A stretch of DNA of 10,012 nucleotides from positions 1 to 10,012 of the forward strand of contig CANHUW010000049.1 in assembly GCA_947463975.1 (NCBI GenBank). The letters run 5' to 3'. The notes below the pieces were generated by a model. That model did no database searches, was not told the DNA's origin, and was given only the letters and a program-made list of their open reading frames with translations. The stretch is from Bacteroidota bacterium. Its GTDB lineage: Bacteria; Bacteroidota; Bacteroidia; Chitinophagales; Chitinophagaceae. The position numbers and the translations under genes are program-made. This document shows positions 6,309 through 10,012 of this stretch, in pieces (the first letter of the stretch is position 1; the number at the start of each line of letters is the position of its first letter).

Positions 6309-7052
6309 ATGAGTCAATTTGCCCACGATAAGGTGGTTCCTTATAGTCAAAGTAACGCTTCCAAGAAAGAGCAAGTTGCAAGTATGTTTGATTCTATTGC
6401 TAAAAAATACGATTTCTTGAACAGATTTTTAAGCCTTGGAATTGATCAAAGATGGCGTAAAAAAGCAATTGCCTATTTAAAAGAGAAGCCCCTTCATCAT
6501 TTGTTGGATATTGCTACCGGAACTGCGGACATGGCGCTTATGGCATATCGTCAAATTCAGCCCGAAAAAATTACAGGTATTGATATTTCTGAAGGCATGA
6601 TGGAATACGGAAGAATTAAAATTGCAGAAAAAGGTTTAGGGCATTGTATCGAATTAAAAACAGGAGATAGTACTGAAATTCCTTTTGAAGATGCTCTATT
6701 TGACGGAGCAATGGTAGCTTTTGGAGTTCGTAATTTCGCCAATTTAGAAAAAGGATTAACAGAAATTAATAGAGTACTTCAACCAGGAAGCAGATTGGTC
6801 GTATTGGAATTTTCACAACCTTCAAGTTACTGGTTTAAACCCATTTATACCTTATATATGAAATGGATTACTCCTACAGTGGGTAAAATATTTTCTGGAA
6901 ATAAAGAAGCTTATGCGTACTTAAACGAAAGTGTAATTGCTTTTCCAGAAGGCAAGGCTTTTTTATCAGTTTTAGAGAAAGCAGGTTTCAACAATGTACA
7001 ACATGAAAAATTAACCTTAGGCATATGCAGCATCTATATTGGAGACAAATAA
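6309..7052 (+). CDS. menG: Demethylmenaquinone methyltransferase (MenG/UbiE)
   Basis: A 247-residue class I SAM-dependent methyltransferase carrying out the last step of menaquinone synthesis, C-methylation of demethylmenaquinone at the inner membrane face. The N-terminal signature VASMFDSIAKKYDFLNRFLS spans 23-42, with the Asp-Gln-Arg-Trp-Arg segment at 46-50. The SAM-binding motif I LLDIATGTAD is at 65-74 and GIDIS at 90-94. Further UbiE/MenG signatures are GVRNFANLEKGLTEINRVL (139-157) and YAYLNESVIAFPEG (202-215). Length is typical. UbiE-family enzymes can act on ubiquinone and menaquinone precursors, but Bacteroidota make menaquinone, hence menG. It is the first gene of the + strand run, and its last 28 bases overlap the start of porT in another frame. 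The start is fixed by the promoter element just before it and by the family N-terminus. Confidence 0.96.
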   Translation: MSQFAHDKVVPYSQSNASKKEQVASMFDSIAKKYDFLNRFLSLGIDQRWRKKAIAYLKEKPLHHLLDIATGTADMALMAYRQIQPEKITGIDISEGMMEYGRIKIAEKGLGHCIELKTGDSTEIPFEDALFDGAMVAFGVRNFANLEKGLTEINRVLQPGSRLVVLEFSQPSSYWFKPIYTLYMKWITPTVGKIFSGNKEAYAYLNESVIAFPEGKAFLSVLEKAGFNNVQHEKLTLGICSIYIGDK

Positions 7053-7783
7053 TTGCATCTTGTCTATTGATGGGTCTAAGCCTTTCCGGATTAGCGCAAA
7101 TGACTGGTGTTAACCAACCAGATCATGATGCTGAAAAATTTTGGGCCGGCTTATATTTCGGAGTTATTTCCAATAATTATCAATACACCAGAGGTACTGG
7201 ATTTTTACCAGGATTTTTGGCTACTAATCAAACCAGCAATATACAGTCTACTCCTACTTTATTTTTACATGGAGGGATCCCAGTAAGTTTTAGAATATAT
7301 AAAAATTTGATATTCAGAACCGGCACTGCTATCATTTTAAATAGTGATATTAGTAATAATTATACTAAACAGGGAACTGCCGGACCTCAAGTTTTTAAAA
7401 CAAGTCCCATCTTCTTTCAGGTTCCTTTTGCCTTAAAATATGAATCAGATAGATATGATGTTTTACAGTACAAAGAAGCAATGAGACACTATATTTTTGC
7501 TGGTACCACTATGAACTATGACTTCAGCAACGGATCAGTTTATTACGGAACCTCATCTTCACCTAATCCAGCCATATTAAAGCCTTTAAACCTCACCTAT
7601 GATATTGGATTAGGTTTGACTTTTGTTATAAATGATTTTGTAAGAATTTCTCCGGAACTAAAATTTAGTTATGGATGGAATAATTTAATTAAACCTTTAC
7701 CGACTGGAACCACAAGCCCCTTGACTAATTTAGATGCGCTAAAAACAAACTTTATTTCATTTTCATTGCATATAGAAAACTAA
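7025..7783 (+). CDS. porT: PorT-like outer-membrane beta-barrel protein, type IX secretion system
   Basis: A 252-residue outer-membrane protein with a signal peptide (residues 1-24, Arg7, hydrophobic 9-22, likely cleavage after GLA before Gln25). The rest alternates polar and hydrophobic residues rich in Tyr, Phe, Gly and Asn, as in an eight-strand-sized barrel, and ends in an amphipathic strand (FISFSLHIEN). The central segment FQVPFALKYESDRY (131-144), then RHYIFAGTTMNYDF (154-167), resembles the conserved core of PorT/SprT. In Bacteroidota this gene commonly lies beside menG/ubiE, which matches here. PorT is required for type IX secretion and, where present, gliding motility; its exact role is unsettled. 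The start lies within menG (28-base overlap), and the next in-frame ATG (7070) would destroy the signal peptide, so 7025 is preferred. pyrC follows after five bases. A generic PorT-family barrel with another role remains possible. Confidence 0.8.
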   Translation: MQHLYWRQIIASCLLMGLSLSGLAQMTGVNQPDHDAEKFWAGLYFGVISNNYQYTRGTGFLPGFLATNQTSNIQSTPTLFLHGGIPVSFRIYKNLIFRTGTAIILNSDISNNYTKQGTAGPQVFKTSPIFFQVPFALKYESDRYDVLQYKEAMRHYIFAGTTMNYDFSNGSVYYGTSSSPNPAILKPLNLTYDIGLGLTFVINDFVRISPELKFSYGWNNLIKPLPTGTTSPLTNLDALKTNFISFSLHIEN

Positions 7784-7788
7784 ATAGT

Positions 7789-9129
7789 ATGAGCAATTAC
7801 TTAATTAAAAACGCACAAATTGTAAATGAAGGAAAAACATTTACAAGTGATCTATTAATTAAAAATGGAAGAATAGAAAAAATAGCCAACTCAATTAGCG
7901 TTGCCTACAAAATTGAAGAAATTGATGCTACTGGAATGTACTTAATTCCAGGAGCTATAGACGATCAGGTTCATTTTAGAGAACCTGGATTAACGCATAA
8001 AGCCAATATATATACAGAAGCAAAAGCGGCAGTAGCTGGAGGTATTACTAGTTTTATGGAAATGCCCAATACCAATCCACCAGCATTTACCCTTGAATTA
8101 TTAGAAGACAAATATTCCATTGGAGCAAAAAATGCTTTAGCTAACTACTCTTTTTATTTGGGTACTTCCAATGACAATATTGAAGAGATTTTAAAAATTA
8201 ATAAAAAGAAAAATGAGATATGTGGTATTAAAATTTTCATGGGATCTTCTACTGGCAATCTATTAGTAGACAACCCAATTATTTTAGAAAAAGTATTTAG
8301 CGGTACGGAATTATTAATCACTACGCATTGTGAAGAAGAAAGTTTATTTAGAAGAAATAAAGCAGCCTTAGAAAAAATTAAGCCTATTTTAGAACCATCT
8401 GATCACCCAATTATTAGAGATGAAGAAGTTTGTTTTGAGTCTTCTTGGAAAGCGATACAATTAGCACAAAAGTTTGATGCTAGATTACACATACTTCATA
8501 TTAGTACAGCCAAAGAATTACAATTATTTTCCAATTTGAGGCCATTAGCAGATAAAAGAATTACAGCAGAAGTTTGTGTTCATCATTTACATTTTACCGC
8601 AGATGATTATGCAGAAAAAGGTAATTTAATTAAATGTAACCCTGCCATTAAAGCGCCACATAATAAAGCAGCTTTATGGGAAGCTCTGTTAGACGATAGA
8701 TTAGACGTTATCGCCACCGATCACGCCCCACATACTTGGGAAGAAAAACAAGAAGACTACATTCACGCTCATGCTGGTTTGCCATTGGTTCAACACTCTG
8801 TAATGTTGATGTTAAAGTATGTAAAAGAAGGAAAAATAAGTATAGACAAAATGGTTGAAAAAATGAGCCATGCTGTAGCAACTTGTTATCAAATTAAAGA
8901 AAGAGGATATATAAGAGAAGGTTATAACGCAGATTTGGTGATTATAAAAGAAGCTCCTTATACTATTTCCAAAGATAATATATTATATAAATGTGGTTGG
9001 AGTCCACTGGAAGGAACCCAATTCCCTTATCAAATACATAGCACTTTTGTCAATGGCCATAGAGTATATTCAAATGGTAGTTTTGACGAATCTCAAAAAG
9101 GACAAAGGCTTCAGTTTACCAGAGAATAA
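7789..9129 (+). CDS. pyrC: Dihydroorotase, class I type (Bacteroidota form)
   Basis: A 446-residue cyclic amidohydrolase predicted to close N-carbamoyl-aspartate to dihydroorotate, the third step of pyrimidine synthesis, in the cytoplasm. Visible signatures are the metal/substrate loop DDQVHFREPGLTHK (58-71), MEMPNTNPP for substrate binding (90-98), GIKIFMGSSTGN with Lys148 as candidate carboxylated bridging lysine (146-157), THCEEE with His180, LHIST with His237, and ATDHAPH with Asp311 (309-315). Family members usually read DxHxH at the first motif; here it is Asp58-x-Gln60-x-His62, so one metal-ligand histidine is Gln. I recall the same DDQVHFREPG in other Bacteroidota dihydroorotases, so it looks like a lineage form, not a dead paralogue. 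The other ligands are kept. It lies between porT (five bases) and the mutS-like gene (seven bases). Hydantoinase or allantoinase are less likely because of REPG and MPNT. Confidence 0.92.
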   Translation: MSNYLIKNAQIVNEGKTFTSDLLIKNGRIEKIANSISVAYKIEEIDATGMYLIPGAIDDQVHFREPGLTHKANIYTEAKAAVAGGITSFMEMPNTNPPAFTLELLEDKYSIGAKNALANYSFYLGTSNDNIEEILKINKKKNEICGIKIFMGSSTGNLLVDNPIILEKVFSGTELLITTHCEEESLFRRNKAALEKIKPILEPSDHPIIRDEEVCFESSWKAIQLAQKFDARLHILHISTAKELQLFSNLRPLADKRITAEVCVHHLHFTADDYAEKGNLIKCNPAIKAPHNKAALWEALLDDRLDVIATDHAPHTWEEKQEDYIHAHAGLPLVQHSVMLMLKYVKEGKISIDKMVEKMSHAVATCYQIKERGYIREGYNADLVIIKEAPYTISKDNILYKCGWSPLEGTQFPYQIHSTFVNGHRVYSNGSFDESQKGQRLQFTRE

Positions 9130-9136
9130 ATCTTAA

Positions 9137-10012
9137 ATGAAGTTGATGCAAGTAGATTCAATTACTATAAAAGACATTGGCTTATTTGATAACGAGGCTG
9201 ATATTGGCCTTGCAACACATTTAAATTTTTGCAAAACAAACGGAGGGGGTTTATATTTCACAGAATTATTGAGCAACCCTTTGTCCGATAAGATGCTAAT
9301 TGAGAGAAGACAGGAGGCAATTCAAATCTTCATTCAACATAAAAATTTTTTCGAGAAATTAAAAACCACCAACGGTACTACACTGGTGATTGATAAATTT
9401 TTTGAAACAGGATTTAAAAAAACTAGCCCCTACCCTAATTGGTGGGAAAGTACTTTATACAGCATATTCAATAAGGCAGATTATTCATTGGTTAGATACT
9501 CTGTTGAACATCTAAATATATTGATCAATGATTTTGACCAATGGCTTCTATTATTCAACAATGAGCGGCATAATCCCATTATTGAAAAATGGTACCTAGA
9601 AATTGAAAAGATCCTTTCCGTCGAAGTACTTTATCCTGTCAGAAAAAATATTTTTATTACAAGTGCACAAACCATTTTACAATTAAGTTATTTTTATACC
9701 TACCATTATAAAAATCAGATCAGGAGATTATTACAACTACTTTATGAAATAGACGCTTTTAGTAGTTTAGCATCTGCTAAAGTCCAATATAAATTTGAAT
9801 TTCCCCATTGGATAGAACAAGATCAACCCCTTTTTATCATTAATGATGCAAAACATCCACTAGTAGAAGATGCTATCAGTAATCCACTACAACTTAATGA
9901 ACAACAAAATTTTCTTTTCTTAACTGGGGCAAATATGGCTGGTAAAAGTACTTTTATCAAGACCATTGCCATTGTGGTTTATCTAGCACATATAGGAATG
10001 GGTGCTCCTGGA
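9137..10012 (+). CDS. MutS-related ATPase, N-terminal part (3' end outside window)
   Basis: A reading frame open from ATG 9137 to the last base gives 292 residues without a stop. Residues of about 1-230 are largely helical and resemble the lever/core region (domain III) of MutS proteins, including IDAFSSLASAK near 205-215. NDAKHPLVED (236-245) matches the segment before the MutS ATPase. The Walker A loop FLTGANMAGKSTFIK (261-275) reads as MutS-type, with Asn-Met and Gly-Lys-Ser/Thr. The mismatch-reading N-terminal domain of true MutS (with its Phe-x-Glu) is absent: only about 260 residues precede Walker A, against about 600 in E. coli MutS. The MutS2 C-terminal Smr domain cannot be judged because the gene is cut. 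Similar short MutS-like proteins occur in Bacteroidota; their function is not settled. ATG 9146 is an alternative start. It is the last visible gene of the operon. Confidence 0.85.
   Translation, partial: MKLMQVDSITIKDIGLFDNEADIGLATHLNFCKTNGGGLYFTELLSNPLSDKMLIERRQEAIQIFIQHKNFFEKLKTTNGTTLVIDKFFETGFKKTSPYPNWWESTLYSIFNKADYSLVRYSVEHLNILINDFDQWLLLFNNERHNPIIEKWYLEIEKILSVEVLYPVRKNIFITSAQTILQLSYFYTYHYKNQIRRLLQLLYEIDAFSSLASAKVQYKFEFPHWIEQDQPLFIINDAKHPLVEDAISNPLQLNEQQNFLFLTGANMAGKSTFIKTIAIVVYLAHIGMGAPG

Noticed and set aside
1..10012. Mobile element, CRISPR array, tRNA/rRNA or defence island
   Set aside because: Genes fill almost the whole window with intact core families; no transposase, direct-repeat array, structured RNA gene or target-site duplication was seen.

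Overview
The window is an AT-rich stretch of bacterial chromosome with ordinary core genes. It holds ten protein-coding genes, two of them cut by the window ends, packed with almost no spare DNA. Several features point to Bacteroidota: a PorT-like outer-membrane protein of the type IX secretion system directly after the menaquinone methyltransferase; a BshA-type bacillithiol glycosyltransferase; a CarB that ends without the usual allosteric domain; a dihydroorotase with a DDQVHFREPG metal motif; no Shine-Dalgarno-like purine run before any start codon; and a perfect TAnnTTTG promoter element. A member of Chitinophagaceae or a relative is a reasonable guess, but that rank is inferred from memory of family variants, not from a search.

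Layout from left to right: (1) the C-terminal third of carB (+), ending in a clear intrinsic terminator; (2) a secreted M28 zinc peptidase (-), convergent with carB; (3) bshA (+), divergent from the peptidase across a 70-88 base AT-rich gap; (4) a class III PLP aminotransferase (-), convergent with bshA; (5) a gamma-carbonic-anhydrase-like hexapeptide protein (+), divergent from the aminotransferase across 34 bases; (6) rsgA (-), convergent; (7) a + strand run menG - porT - pyrC - mutS-like, with a 28-base overlap and then gaps of 5 and 7 bases, which looks like one operon, read divergently from rsgA across 40 bases. The mutS-like gene runs off the right edge just after its Walker A motif.

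Functionally this is a mosaic: pyrimidine/arginine precursor synthesis (carB, pyrC, not in one operon), thiol redox buffering (bshA), menaquinone synthesis (menG), ribosome assembly (rsgA), protein secretion (porT), DNA transactions (mutS-like) and peptide breakdown (M28). I found no mobile element, CRISPR array, RNA gene, prophage or defence island, and no gap over 100 bases lacks a gene. I do not see a new multi-gene system. The points worth a second look are lineage variants of known enzymes (CarB without its regulatory domain, a dihydroorotase with a metal-ligand His replaced by Gln), the probably leaderless menG promoter, the menG-porT overlap, and the little-studied MutS-like protein.
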